Assembly (NCBI GenBank): GCA_016703535.1
Contig: JADJBV010000002.1
Span: 1 to 64,000, forward strand
Length of the DNA stretch: 64,000 nt
Direction: 5' to 3'
Origin: Deltaproteobacteria bacterium
GTDB lineage: Bacteria; Myxococcota; Kuafuiibacteriia; Kuafuiibacteriales; Kuafuiibacteriaceae
Position numbers and translations under genes: made by a program. Position 1 is the stretch's first letter. Every line of letters starts with the position of its first letter. The notes beneath the pieces are model-generated. The model was not told the origin of the DNA and made no database searches. It was given only the letters and a program-made list of their open reading frames with translations. Below, piece by piece: positions 28,480-38,591 of the stretch.

Positions 28480-28556
28480 GCCCAACAAGGCGTTGCAGCT
28501 GACGGCCCCGGGAGCTACGCTCCCGGTGACCGCAGCTGAACGCTAAAGCGTTGGGC
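28480..28556 (+). repeat. attC35
   Basis: R'' GCCCAAC, core 28550-28556. The hairpin is altered to CCGGGAGCTACGCTCCCGG, with matching bases on both sides. Confidence 0.94.
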
Positions 28557-28586
28557 GGACAACGCCGGCGGTGAAGCGAACCCTCT

Positions 28587-29183
28587 ATGGTCTACCTGGC
28601 TGTCCTCATCTCCCTTCTGGTCGCCGTTGTTCAGATCGCCAAAAGCGCCGGTCGCACGAAGAGGGAGCAAGCAATCTTCACGCTGGGCCGTGAGCTACGC
28701 CGTCTGGTTGGTCAGCACTTCCTTACGATGCCTTGCACCACCTGCCACGAGTTTGAGATGGAGCTACTCTCCGTAAGTCCAAACTCGAGGTCCATTCACT
28801 ACGCTTGCAGGCATTGCGGCAAGAAGGCGCACGCAGCGGCAATGACCCCGGAAGCATCACAGACCTTGGAAAGGCACCAGCAGCTGGGAATTTTGCTGAC
28901 CGACTTCAACTCCAAGTATCCGGGTACGCCCTTCATCACGGCATTCGTATTCGAGACCCCCAAGGCGCCCCTCCCATTCGAGCAGACGGTCCGGGAACCA
29001 ATCCCCGAGGCGGTGCGAACCGAGGTTTGGCGGAGAGACGCTGGTCGCTGTGTGACGTGTGGCTCAAACCAGAACCTCGAATTTGACCACATCATCCCGG
29101 TCTCGAAGGGCGGGGCGACCTCAGCGCGAAACCTCCAGTTGCTCTGCAAGCCGTGCAACCTGACGAAGGCCGCTCACATATGA
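28587..29183 (+). CDS. Membrane-anchored HNH endonuclease (cassette 35)
   Basis: 198 residues: an N-terminal membrane helix (about 2-20), a zinc-ribbon-like part with CTTCH near 50 and CRHCG near 73, then an HNH nuclease domain at about 145-195 with CVTCG, EFDHIIPVSKGG, the Asn of ARNLQLLC, and CKPCN. The DH pair and final Asn are the expected catalytic and metal residues, with four Cys binding structural zinc. A nuclease tethered to the inner membrane would fit degradation of incoming phage or plasmid DNA, but this is inference. Sole gene of its cassette. Confidence 0.82.
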   Translation: MVYLAVLISLLVAVVQIAKSAGRTKREQAIFTLGRELRRLVGQHFLTMPCTTCHEFEMELLSVSPNSRSIHYACRHCGKKAHAAAMTPEASQTLERHQQLGILLTDFNSKYPGTPFITAFVFETPKAPLPFEQTVREPIPEAVRTEVWRRDAGRCVTCGSNQNLEFDHIIPVSKGGATSARNLQLLCKPCNLTKAAHI

Positions 29184-29198
29184 GCGAACCTCGGTGCC

Positions 29199-29274
29199 GC
29201 CCAACAAGGCGTTGCAGCTGACGGCCCCGGGGGCTACGCTCCCGGGACCGCAGCTGAACGCAAGAGCGTTGGGC
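29199..29274 (+). repeat. attC36
   Basis: R'' GCCCAAC, core 29268-29274, 76 bp. Confidence 0.95.
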
Positions 29275-29299
29275 GCACCAGCGTCGTCTGAAAAGAAGC

Positions 29300-29806
29300 A
29301 TGGCCGCCCGGAACCCAGGACGAGATCTCGATTCCAGAGTGATGCGCGAGCTTGTGAGCCTGGCGTCTTGGCTGAGCGTCGTCGTCGTAGGCGTTCTAGT
29401 TGCGGTCCCGACACTTGTCTTCGTTCGTGCTTGGAACGGCTCGTCTATGGACGTTGGGCCGTTTCAGGCGAGCCTGTGCCATGAGTTACCGATCCAGCCT
29501 CCGCGGCAACGATTCAAGATATGGTCCGGAATGACTCTGCTATCGTTCGACCGCCCGGAGGACGAGGAGTTCGCGATCGTAGCACTCGAGAATGCGGCTG
29601 GCGATATTCTATGGGCCGTGTCTGCTGACACTACAACCGGCGACGACCCAACTAACGTCGACTGGATCGAGTTTGAGTCTTACATGACATTTCCATGGCC
29701 CACGCCGAGGGCACGTGCACGCACCTATTGGAGTTCAGGCCACGAGTCGACGTGGTGGTTCATCACGCGGGACGGGCAGTTGGTCGAGTACCTATTCTCG
29801 TGGTAG
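29300..29806 (+). CDS. Single-pass membrane hypothetical protein (cassette 36, copy 2 of 2)
   Basis: Same protein as at 27966, inside an apparently identical cassette with an identical attC behind it. Confidence 0.7.
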   Translation: MAARNPGRDLDSRVMRELVSLASWLSVVVVGVLVAVPTLVFVRAWNGSSMDVGPFQASLCHELPIQPPRQRFKIWSGMTLLSFDRPEDEEFAIVALENAAGDILWAVSADTTTGDDPTNVDWIEFESYMTFPWPTPRARARTYWSSGHESTWWFITRDGQLVEYLFSW

Positions 29807-29813
29807 CCCGGGC

Positions 29814-29890
29814 GCCCAACAAGGCGTTGCAGCTGACGGCCCCGGGAGCTACGCTCCCGGTGACCGCAGCTGAACGCTAAAGCGTTGGGC
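29814..29890 (+). repeat. attC37
   Basis: R'' GCCCAAC, core 29884-29890; same altered hairpin as attC35. Confidence 0.94.
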
Positions 29891-30432
29891 GGATGGACCC
29901 GGATCAGGGAGACCAATCCTCCTCCGAGGTACACTTAAAAGAATCTATTGAATGGCGCCATGCTGGGGTTGCGGCTTCGGCTTCGGGCGGAGCCGCCCCA
30001 AGGGGGCCGGAGGGCGTGAAATTCGGCGCGGCCTCGGGGACTTGGTGGGGCCCTCCGGCTGTGGTTGTCGCCGGCGGTGGCTTCGCGCTCGCGGTGCCAG
30101 GGCGGCATCTCCATCCGGCGCCGGGGCTCTCTTTGCGGCGGGGCGCCGGGCCGCTGTGAGGTTCGCGGCCTGCGAGAGCTCCTCGGCGGTGGTGGCCGAC
30201 GTCAGTCCGGTATCACCGGCGCCGCGGTCGGCTTTACATGTGGCTGAGGGTGCCCGCGACGTCTGGTGATTGCCGATTGCGCGTCGCTTGCTTCCCGCTG
30301 GCCGCTGCCTTCGGCCGTTGTTGTTGCCGGGACTCTTCCGTCCCTCGTTCAACGGTCCCGGGTCGGCGCTTGGACTCTGTCCGCGCCTCCGTTGCCGCCC
30401 CGACGCATTGCACTGGCGATGGCTGAACTCCC
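29891..30432 (+). other. Non-coding cassette, family NC2 (cassette 37), interrupted by IS66
   Basis: Close to cassettes 3 and 12. The IS inserted close to the 3' end; the remaining 3' part is 32820-32858, with target duplication GAACTCCC on both sides. Confidence 0.75.
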
Positions 30433-30492
30433 GTACGTGCTCGCCCGGCCCCGTCCTGACGAACGCCGCGCCGCCGATGTAGCCCTGGACGG

Positions 30493-30795
30493 ATGAGCAG
30501 AAGACCCCGACGAATCTGGACCTCTGAACAGAAGAAGCACCTGGTGGCCGAGGCGCGTCGCCGCATGGCCGGCGGCGAGTCTCACCGCGCCTCGGCCAAG
30601 GCGTTGGACCTTCACGAAGGCACCCTACGGCAGTGGATGGAGCGCTACCCGGCGGGCCAACTTCAGCCGGTGCAGATCGCGGCCGATGACGAGCCCGCGC
30701 GCTCGACTGGGATCAGCGTGGCCACGCCGGACGGCTTCGTGTTCGACGGCCTCGACCTCGATGGCGCTATTCGGCTCTGGGAGCGGCTGCGGTGA
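30493..30795 (+). CDS. tnpA: IS66 accessory protein TnpA (copy 1)
   Basis: 100 residues with a helix-turn-helix (IWTSEQKKHLVAEARRR ... EGTLRQWMERY) that probably binds the IS ends. It overlaps tnpB by 4 bases. Confidence 0.9.
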   Translation: MSRRPRRIWTSEQKKHLVAEARRRMAGGESHRASAKALDLHEGTLRQWMERYPAGQLQPVQIAADDEPARSTGISVATPDGFVFDGLDLDGAIRLWERLR

Positions 30796-31178
30796 TCGGC
30801 GCGGAGCGACGGGTCCGAGTGTTCGCCCGGGCGGCGCCGACGGACATGCGGAAGTCCTTCGACACGCTCTCAGCCTTGGTGTCGATTGAGCTGGGCCGAG
30901 ACCCGCTGGAGGGCGACATGTTCCTGTTCGTCGGCGCGCGGCTGCGTTCGGCCAAGGTGCTGTTCTGGGATGGCACCGGGCTCTGCGTCTTTCACAAGCG
31001 GCTCTCGCAAGGGCGGTTCGCGGCGCCCTGGAAGCGGAGCGCCGAGGGCGCGATCACCATGTCCAGGAGCGAACTGGATCTCTTCATCGAGGGCAGCCAG
31101 CTGGTGTTCATCGGAGCGCTGTCACCGGGCGAGATTGTTCCCAAGAGAGTCGCAACTCGCGCCCTCGTCGTACGATAA
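30792..31178 (+). CDS. tnpB: IS66 accessory protein TnpB (copy 1)
   Basis: 128 residues, GTG start in GTGA overlap. Family signature PTDMRKSFDTLSALV and KVLFWDGTGLCVFHKRL. Confidence 0.93.
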   Translation: MIGAERRVRVFARAAPTDMRKSFDTLSALVSIELGRDPLEGDMFLFVGARLRSAKVLFWDGTGLCVFHKRLSQGRFAAPWKRSAEGAITMSRSELDLFIEGSQLVFIGALSPGEIVPKRVATRALVVR

Positions 31179-31187
31179 CTTCCTCGC

Positions 31188-32740
31188 GTGGTGGACCTCG
31201 ATCGCGTCTCCGATCTTGAGCTCCTGCGTACAGTCGCCAAGGTTCAAGATGCGGAGATCCGGCGCCTCAGCAAGCAGCTGCTGCTGGTGACCAAGGAACT
31301 CGCGGCGGCCAAGAAGGAAGACTCGGTCGCCATCCAGGAGCGCCTGAGCGTCCTCGAGAAGGAGCTCCAGGAGGTCCAGGAGCGGGCCTACGGCCACCAA
31401 AGCGAACGCCGGCCGCGCTCCGACAAACCGACCAAGGAGAAGAAGCCGCAGACCGGTCACGGCCCCACGCCGCAACCTGACTTGCCGACCGTGACCGAAC
31501 TCCACCTGCTTGATCAGGCCGACCGAGCATGCCCAAGCTGTGGCGGCGAGCTGAAGCCGTGGCTCGACCAGTTCGAGGACAGCGAAGAGGTCGACGTCGT
31601 CGACGTCAAGTACGTCCTCAAGAAGCACCGGCGCCAAAAGTACCGCTGCGGCTGCGGCGGCTGCATCGAGACCGCGCTCGGACCCACCAAGCTGATCCTC
31701 GGCGGGCGCTACAGCCTCGCCTTCGCTGTGCACGTCACGATCGAGAAATACTGCGTCCACATGCCCCTCGAGCGCCAGGCGAAGCGCATGGCGTGGGCCG
31801 GGCTCGACGTCACGACCCAGACCCTCTGGGACCAACTCTTTGCGCTGTCCCGGTGTTTCAGCGTCGCCATCAAGCGGCTGCACGAGTACCTCCTTAAGAA
31901 GGAGGTCCTGATGGGCGACGAGACTCGCTGGCCCCTGCTCGGCGTCAAGGGCCGCGCGAGCAAGAACTGGTTCGACTGGGTGCTGGTGGCCGATGACGCC
32001 GTCCTCCATTCGATTCACGAGACCCGCTCCAACGACGCCGCCCGCGAGGTGCTCACCGGCTTCAAGGGCACGCTCCTCACCGACGGCTACGGCGTCTACT
32101 CCAGCCTGGCGACGGAACTCGGCTACACTCAGGCCCACGACTGGTGCCACGCCCGTCGATATTTCATCGAAGCCGAAGCCACCGCGCCCGACGAAGTCGG
32201 TCCGATCCTCGACGACATCGGCAAGCTCTTCCTGATCGAGCGCGACATCGTCGCATCCTTCAGCGGCCAGCCCATCGAACGGGCTCTAGAGATCCGAAGA
32301 ACCATGCGCGAACGGCAATCTCGACCAATCGTCGAGGCGATCGGAGCAAAGGCGACGCAGGTCAAGGCGCTCAGCGAGAGCCCGATCGGTCGCGCGGTGA
32401 AGTACCTGACCAACCAGTGGGACGGCCTCATCCGCTTTCTTGGAGACCCAAAGATCCCGATCACCAGCAACGCCGCCGAAGGCTGCTCCGCGCCCTGGTG
32501 CTCGGGCGTAACAACCACTTCGGCTCCAAGTCCAAGCGCGGGACCGAGGTATCGGCCATGATGTACAGCCTGATCGAAAGCGCGCGCCTCAACGGCTTAG
32601 ACCCGGCTCGCTACCTCAAGTTTGCGGCCGAGGTGCATCTTCGAGGCGGCTTGGCCCCGTTGCCCCACGAGGTCCGGCAGGACGCCTTTGCCGCAGCTCG
32701 GGTGGGGCCACCTGCGGCACCCCAGCTTGAGAACGGGTAG
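31188..32740 (+). pseudogene. tnpC: IS66 transposase TnpC (copy 1), frameshifted
   Basis: GTG start. Intact through the leucine-rich coiled coil, the zinc motif CPSCG and the catalytic Asp residues, but near 32482 the sequence AAGGCTGCTCC replaces AAGGCGCGCTCC, one base shorter. This shifts the frame just after the catalytic Glu and changes the last about 87 residues. Confidence 0.92.
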
Positions 32741-32858
32741 ACCGCCCCCATCATCCCGGAGCGCTAGCTGATTCAGACAGCCGAAACAGACGGGGCTGGG
32801 CGAGCACGTACGAACTCCCACCTACTCAGAGCTTGGTCATTCCGCGACGTGACGCACC

Positions 32859-32934
32859 GCCCAACAAGGCGTTGCAGCCGACGGTCCCGGGGGCTACGCT
32901 CCCGGGACCGCAGCTGAACGCAGAAGCGTTGGGC
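32859..32934 (+). repeat. attC38
   Basis: R'' GCCCAAC, core 32928-32934. Confidence 0.95.
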
Positions 32935-32951
32935 GGGCGAGAGAATCACTC

Positions 32952-33299
32952 ATGATGGACGAGGAACTGGCGACACTGCACGCATCGATATTGAGGGGGA
33001 CGCGCGAGTACCTTGAGGAGGAGGAGGCAGTTCCCTACGAAGACGAAGACGTGACTTCGTTGAGCCTGATTCTCCAAGACCACGTCAGTGCGCTCGCATC
33101 GGCGACGTCCGAAGAGGATGCGCTGGCCAAGCTAAGGAATACCGTGCTTCGGTTGAACGAACTCAACGAGAAGTGCAACGGAGAACTCATCGAGACCGAC
33201 CAACGAGAGGATATCTGCGCGTTCCTGATCCTCGCCGCTGTTAACCGTGGCTTCAACGCTGGCCGAGTCGATCAAACGGAGTCGTGGCGCGAATGGTAG
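32952..33299 (+). CDS. Hypothetical acidic protein (cassette 38)
   Basis: 115 residues, strongly acidic, all-helical by composition (YLEEEEAVPYEDEDV; AKLRNTVLRLNELNEKC; ICAFLILAAVNRGFN). Size and charge resemble immunity-type proteins, but no family is recognised. ATG at 32952 or 32955. The rest of the cassette (33300-33477) has no gene, only a GCGGGGGCTACGCTTTGC segment echoing the attC hairpin tip. Confidence 0.65.
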   Translation: MMDEELATLHASILRGTREYLEEEEAVPYEDEDVTSLSLILQDHVSALASATSEEDALAKLRNTVLRLNELNEKCNGELIETDQREDICAFLILAAVNRGFNAGRVDQTESWREW

Positions 33300-33477
33300 T
33301 CCTGGGTGGGCTTGTACCGACCCAAGCACAGGAAGCCGAAAGTGGCTAAGGCACCCTGCCGATGGGAGTTTGACGCGGGCGGGGGAAGAGGTGACCGGCC
33401 TGACGGCGGGGGCTACGCTTTGCGAACAGCGACCGTGGTCCGCAACAGGGCACAAACCAAGCACGCCAGGACGCGCC

Positions 33478-33554
33478 GCCCAACAACGCGTTGCAGCTGA
33501 CGGCCCCGGGGGCTACGCTCCCGGGGACCGCAGCTGAACGCAGGAGCGTTGGGC
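33478..33554 (+). repeat. attC39
   Basis: R'' GCCCAAC, core 33548-33554. Confidence 0.95.
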
Positions 33555-34122
33555 ATGCAGAGTCGCTCGGTTCTTGGCGGGAGTTGCTCAACCTGGAGGG
33601 TTTTGAAGCCTCGGAGTTGAGCTTGCGTGTTTTGTTGCGCCGAGGCCGGCCCCCTCGAGCGACGGCCGCCCCAACGTCCTCGTGCTTGTAGCGGCCAGCC
33701 CGCGTTCTTGAAGTGGGGCGGCGCTGAGTTCGAGCTATTGCATGGGTCGATGGCTGAGGGCTGGCCGGGCTTGTGGTGAGTGCCGCTGCCCTCCCGGCTG
33801 TAGGCAGTGGTAGGGCCACGGGCAGCTGGGCTTCGGGCAGGGGTCCAGGTGTTTGCTGTCCGCGGCCAGCCAAGTCCTTTGCGGCAGGAGGCGGATCGCA
33901 TTCATCCCCGTCGCAAGCTGCCGCCATCGTTGAAGGGCTGGCCGGTCAGAGGTGATTGACGCTGCTTCTCCTCTCAGTCGTGTGCGGCTGTCGAATGGCC
34001 GGCAGCTTGGCCGTGCCTCGGGGGGACGTTGGGGCTCGCGGTTGGTCACTCGCCTTCTCTCGAGCGAAAGGCGGAGAAGGTTCTCCGGATCCAGAACGGA
34101 GCCTTAAGTTTGACCAGCCGAT
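33555..34122 (+). other. Non-coding cassette, family NC1 (cassette 39)
   Basis: Eleventh copy, closest to cassette 30 in its first two thirds and to cassette 21 near the 3' end. Micro-ORF intact. Confidence 0.75.
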
Positions 34123-34201
34123 GCCCAACAAGGCGTTGCAGCTGGCGGCCCCGGGGGCTTACGCTCCCGGGGACCGCAGCTGAACGCAAGCAGCGTTGGA
34201 C
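34123..34201 (+). repeat. attC40 (core GTTGGAC)
   Basis: R'' GCCCAAC, core GTTGGAC 34195-34201. Confidence 0.94.
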
Positions 34202-34802
34202 GGACAAATCTCCGGAACTCCAAAAGAGAAGTCGAACTTGGACTCTTGGTACGGCGTTCGCTTTTCCTTGCGTGAGGACACGGGCGAGACTTGGTGCGAG
34301 TCTGGGATTCGGCTCGGTAGCATCTACTCGGGACGGAGACCGGGCCACGGCGCGTGGCCCCGCGGAGGCTGAGCCGTAGTGGCCCAAGAGATCCTTCCAC
34401 AGATTCCCGACCTCCGGAGCGTTGCTTTTGGCCGGTATCTCGATAACGCGATATCGCAGCTGTGCGATGGGCCGAAGCAGCCTGAGGGCGGTCCCTTCGG
34501 TTCAGGGCCGGCATGCCTACCTGAGAGGAAATCGGCGCACATCGCCCCGGGGCCTGACGGAACGAGCTCACAGTTCAGTCCTCACCAGCTCCGATCTGCG
34601 TCCGAGTCGGTTGCAACGCCTTTGCCCGGACGCTCGGAGGCGGCCCGGGTGGAGTCCTGAGCCTGGGCCCAGGCAGTTGCGCCATCGCGACGTCCGGCGA
34701 ACCTGTTCCTCGCTGAGGTGTTCGGTTCCGTGGGCTTCGCTCCCGGAACCTTCGGAGGTTGGTGCGTACCGGAGCTTGGCGCAGGCGGAGTCACTGGTTG
34801 CC
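34202..34802 (+). other. Non-coding cassette, family NC4 subtype a (cassette 40)
   Basis: Apparently identical to cassette 28, including the 3' GGTTCCG / CGGAACC hairpin. Confidence 0.7.
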
Positions 34803-34879
34803 GTCCAACAAGGCGTTGCAGCTGTCGGCCCCGGGGGCTACGCTCCCGGGGACCGCAGCTGAACGCAGAAGCGTTGGAC
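34803..34879 (+). repeat. attC41 (R'' GTCCAAC, core GTTGGAC)
   Basis: R'' matches the core at 34195; its core 34873-34879 belongs to the next NC4 cassette. Confidence 0.95.
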
Positions 34880-35464
34880 GGACAAATCCCCGGAACTCGA
34901 GGAGAGATGTCGAACCAGAACATGGGTCGGCCTCCGCATGATCGGGACTTGGTAGCGGGACATGGCGCCAGGCTGGGATTGAGCTGGGTACCGTCCACTT
35001 CCGTGCTCAGGCTGGGGGTTGGGGTGCAGCCGCAGATCTGAGCCAAAGCAGGGTCGCAAGCCGAGCCCAAGCTGCGGGCCCCAAGGCGGATCGGTGCTTC
35101 CGGCCGGCATCTCGGTAACGCGATATCGCAGTTGTGCGATGGTGGGCGCAGTCAGAAGCTCGCCCCTTCGGTTCGGGGCCGGCGGGCCAACCCAAGAGCA
35201 GGTCGGCGTACCTCTGCGGTTTCATGAGACCAGCCTACAGCCTTCACCAGCTCCGATCAGCATCCGAAGAAGTTCCACCTCATCGGCCAGGCCGATCGGA
35301 CGAGGCCAGGGTGTGGTCGCGAGCCAGGTCCCAGGCGGTCGCGCCATCGCGACGTCCGGCGATCTTGTCCATCGCTGAGGTGTTCGGTTCCGTGGGCTTC
35401 GCTCCCGGAACCTTCGAAGGTTGGTGCGTACGGGAGGTTGGCGCAGGCTGAGTTACTGGTTGCC
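34880..35464 (+). other. Non-coding cassette, family NC4 subtype b (cassette 41)
   Basis: Complete version of the fragment at 7105-7400. Shares with subtype a the CGATATCGCAG segment and the GGTTCCG / CGGAACC hairpin (about 35387-35414). Confidence 0.7.
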
Positions 35465-35543
35465 GTCCAACAAGGCGTTGCAGCTGTCGGCCCCGGGGGG
35501 CTACGCTCCCCGGGGACCGCAGCTGAACGCAGGAGCGTTGGGC
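35465..35543 (+). repeat. attC42 (R'' GTCCAAC)
   Basis: R'' matches the core at 34873; core GTTGGGC 35537-35543. Confidence 0.95.
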
Positions 35544-36105
35544 GGATGGGCCCGGATCAGGGAGAGCAATCCCCGTCCGAGGTACACGCAAAAGAATCTA
35601 TTGAATGGCGCATTGCCGGGGTGGCGGCATCCGCTTCGGGCGAGGCCGCCTCAAGTGGGCCGGAGGGCGCGGCTTCCGTGCCGGTTCGGAGCCCGGTGAG
35701 ACCCTCCGGCGTGCTGGTCGAAGGCGACGGCTTCGCGATCGCTGTGCCCGGGCGGCATCTCCATCCAGCGCCGGGGCTCTGGGCCATAGCGGGAGCCGGG
35801 CCGATGTGTGGCCTCGGGGAGCGAGCATGCGGCGGCATCGGTGTTCAGCGCCGGTCTTGTCTCACCGGCGCCGCGGTCGGCTTTACAAGCGGGTGAAGGT
35901 GCCCACGGCGCCTGGTGTTTGGCGGTTGCGCGTCGCTTGCTTGTCGATGGCCATGGGCTTCGAAGGGCTGCTTGAGCAGGTCGAGATCAGTCCGTCGTTC
36001 AATGGGCCCGGGGCGGAGACCTACGACAGAGCCCCGCCGCATTGCACCACCGATGGCTGAACTCTCACCAACTCGGTGCTTGTGCGATCGGAGGAGCAGC
36101 GCACC
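35544..36105 (+). other. Non-coding cassette, family NC2, divergent (cassette 42)
   Basis: Like cassette 23 in its middle and 3' parts. CCGGAGGG / CCCTCCGG stem kept, with a different loop. Confidence 0.7.
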
Positions 36106-36184
36106 GCCCAACAAGGCGTTGCAACCGACGGTCCCCGGGGGCTACGCTCCCGGGGAACCGCGGTTGAACGCAGGAGCGTTGGCT
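36106..36184 (+). repeat. attC43 (compensated arms, core GTTGGCT)
   Basis: Inner arms are CAACCG and CGGTTG instead of CAGCTG and CAGCTG; both sides changed so that pairing stays perfect. Core GTTGGCT 36178-36184. Confidence 0.95.
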
Positions 36185-36197
36185 GGACGAGCATGAG

Positions 36198-36764
36198 ATG
36201 GTTGCCTTCGTCCTATTCGCTCTCCTGGGTCAGGCGCCCCAGTTCGGATTCCAATCGACCCTCCGGTCAGTCGACCTCGACATCGCCAAGGCAATTCGCA
36301 GCAAGGACGAGAGGGAGCGTGAGCGTTTTGCGGAACGAGCATTCGCAAAACTTGAGCGAACGAACGAGTACGCCGGTCGGCCGTACCACGGCTACACAAC
36401 CGCAAAGCCCTTTCTCGAGCAACGGGCCAGGTACAAGGCTCTTGTCGCCCTGGGTCGAAATGGTGCAGGCCGCAAAGCGGGCATAAGAGATGCTGAGTTG
36501 GTGCTTCGTGCCGTTCGCCAAGCGCTCGAAATGGGTCTCCCCAGGCACCTCGATTCGGAGCAGAGCGCGATCTACCGTGCAGAGACCTGGAGTGCGTTGG
36601 AGGGCTTGCTCGGACAAGCGGAACGCGCCTTTCGCGAGGGGGCTCAGTCGCTGCCCGAACGAGCTGAGGACGAGTGGACGCTCCGGTCTTTAGAAGGCCT
36701 TCGGGCAATTGCTGACCTCCGACTCGCACACCCTGCAGCTGCATCGCAGGACGACGCTCGGTAG
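36198..36764 (+). CDS. Hypothetical helical protein (cassette 43)
   Basis: 188 residues. A short hydrophobic start (VAFVLFALLGQAP) could be a signal peptide; the rest is helical and charged (DIAKAIRSKDERERERFAERAFAKLERT ...), perhaps TPR-like. Function unknown. A second copy of the first 61 codons, at 43562, was cut by IS66. Start ATG 36198 was chosen because the ATG at 36193 is in another frame. Confidence 0.65.
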   Translation: MVAFVLFALLGQAPQFGFQSTLRSVDLDIAKAIRSKDERERERFAERAFAKLERTNEYAGRPYHGYTTAKPFLEQRARYKALVALGRNGAGRKAGIRDAELVLRAVRQALEMGLPRHLDSEQSAIYRAETWSALEGLLGQAERAFREGAQSLPERAEDEWTLRSLEGLRAIADLRLAHPAAASQDDAR

Positions 36765-36785
36765 ACGCCAGTGCTCGGGCGCGCC

Positions 36786-36862
36786 AGCCAACAACGCGTT
36801 GCAGCTGACGGCCCCGGGGGCTACGCTCCCGGGGACCGCAGCTGAACGCAGGAGCGTTGGGC
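36786..36862 (+). repeat. attC44 (R'' AGCCAAC)
   Basis: R'' AGCCAAC complements the core at 36178; core GTTGGGC 36856-36862. Confidence 0.95.
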
Positions 36863-36896
36863 AGGCTCGATGGAGCGGGTTAAGCTAGGCTAAGCA

Positions 36897-37487
36897 GTGG
36901 CGGTCATCGACCAATCGAGGAAGGCCCAGGGCATTGGCTACCCGGTCCGGAGTTCGACGTTGTGGAGCGTGTCTCATGCGGCGTCGATCCTTGTATTCAC
37001 CTGCCTCGTGGTCGCGACGCTTGGCGAGTTTTCGCGATTCTTCGGAAGCGTGTCTCTCATTACGTCGTTCGTGGGCCTGGTAGGTGGCGCGGTGGGCGCA
37101 TTGCTTGCGCCGATTGCAATCCTCCGTCGCTCGTACCAATTCGCGCTACGCATGCTCGTCACTGCCGCCGGAGCAGTCGCCGCCCTTCTGATCACACAAG
37201 AGGTGGTCTTCGGCACGCCTATTTGGGTGACCCTTCAGGCGCGCCCAGCAATCGATGCGGTGGTCCGCTACGCTGGTGCCGGACCGTATCCGCAGAACGA
37301 TCCGAAGTTTATGCCCTTCAGCGGAGAGCCTGCCCTCCCGCCAGACGTTGCGGCGGTCGTCCGGTCGACTGGTTGCTCCTACTCCGGATACAGCGATCCA
37401 CCGACCTTCCACATCACTTGCGAAGGTGTGTTGTTCGCGATGCACACCTATGACTACCGCACCGATAGCTGGTCGACGTGGGACTAG
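36897..37487 (+). CDS. Multi-pass membrane hypothetical protein (cassette 44)
   Basis: 196 residues with three hydrophobic helices at about 26-45, 50-75 and 82-100, followed by a soluble domain of about 80 residues with a Cys pair (STGCSYSGY ... HITCEGVLF) that could form a disulphide outside the membrane. GTG start at 36897. No family recognised. Confidence 0.65.
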   Translation: MAVIDQSRKAQGIGYPVRSSTLWSVSHAASILVFTCLVVATLGEFSRFFGSVSLITSFVGLVGGAVGALLAPIAILRRSYQFALRMLVTAAGAVAALLITQEVVFGTPIWVTLQARPAIDAVVRYAGAGPYPQNDPKFMPFSGEPALPPDVAAVVRSTGCSYSGYSDPPTFHITCEGVLFAMHTYDYRTDSWSTWD

Positions 37488-37522
37488 CTTCGAGGCGCCA
37501 GTTCGCGAACTCAGCGACAGCT

Positions 37523-37600
37523 GCCCAACAGCGCGTTGCAGCTGACGGCCCCGGGGGCTACGCTCCCGGGGACCGCAGCTGAACGCGGAGAGCGTTGGGC
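37523..37600 (+). repeat. attC45
   Basis: R'' GCCCAAC followed by AGCGCG; core 37594-37600; right spacer GGAGAGC. Confidence 0.94.
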
Positions 37601-38591
37601 GGACACGGAAACGAGAACATGAAGGCGAACGAAACCAAACTGGTCAGGATCATCGAGGGCACGAACCAGTATCTCGTCCCACACTTTCAGCGGCCCTACA
37701 CCTGGCAACGAAAGAACTGGGACGCCCTCTGGACAGATATTGAGGCCCTAATCGCGCCGCAGGAGGAAGAGAACGCCGAGTTGGCGCCACCGGAAAAGGA
37801 GAAGGCCTCCGTGATTCCCCGCGAGCACTTCATGGGCGCAATCGTTACCGCGCCTGCCCATTCCGTACCAGAGGGGGTCACGAAGTACCTGCTTATTGAC
37901 GGCCAGCAGCGATTGACGACCCTTCTCATTCTGCTCGCTGCGATTCGTGACCGCGCGAGGCAGGTTGAGGACCAGAAGCTGGCTTCCCGCGTGCACGAAC
38001 TCTATCTCACCAACCGATATCAGGATGGCCAAGACCAGTACAAGCTGCTGCCCACCCAAGGAGATGAGCCGAAGCACAACGATCGAGCAGCGTTCAAGAT
38101 GCTCATCGACGCACCGGAAGGTCTGCACCCAACAAGTGCTCTCGGGGCCGCGTATCAGCACTTCCTCCGATCCCTTCGGACCTATGAGGCAGACCGGCTC
38201 GGCCTACTTGCGAACGCGGTCCTCGGTCACGTGTGTCTCGTGAGCATAGTGCTTGAGCGGGACGACAATCCCTACGCGATCTTCGAGAGTCTGAACGCAA
38301 AGGGGCAGCCGCTTTCACAAGCCGACCTCGTTCGCAACTTCTTCTTCATGAGCATCGACTCCGCTCGCCATGACGATATCCATGCAAAGAAGTGGACGCC
38401 GATGGAACGTGCGATCGGCAGAGAGAACATGGAGGCGTTCATAAGACACTTCCTCATTCGGCGCGGAACGCTGGTCAAGGAATCGGAGGTCTACTTCACG
38501 CTCAAGAAGGAGGTCGAAGGGCGGGGACGCGACCATGCCGAAAGAATGCTCGACGAACTGGTACGTACTTCCTCGCATTATGTAAAATTTC

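Larger units (their letters stand above)
30433..32811 (+). mobile_element. IS66-family element, copy 1
   Basis: 2379 bp. Ends GTACGTGCTCGCCC and GGGCGAGCACGTAC are inverted repeats. Perfect 8-bp target duplication GAACTCCC (30425-30432 and 32812-32819), the size usual for IS66. Confidence 0.96.
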
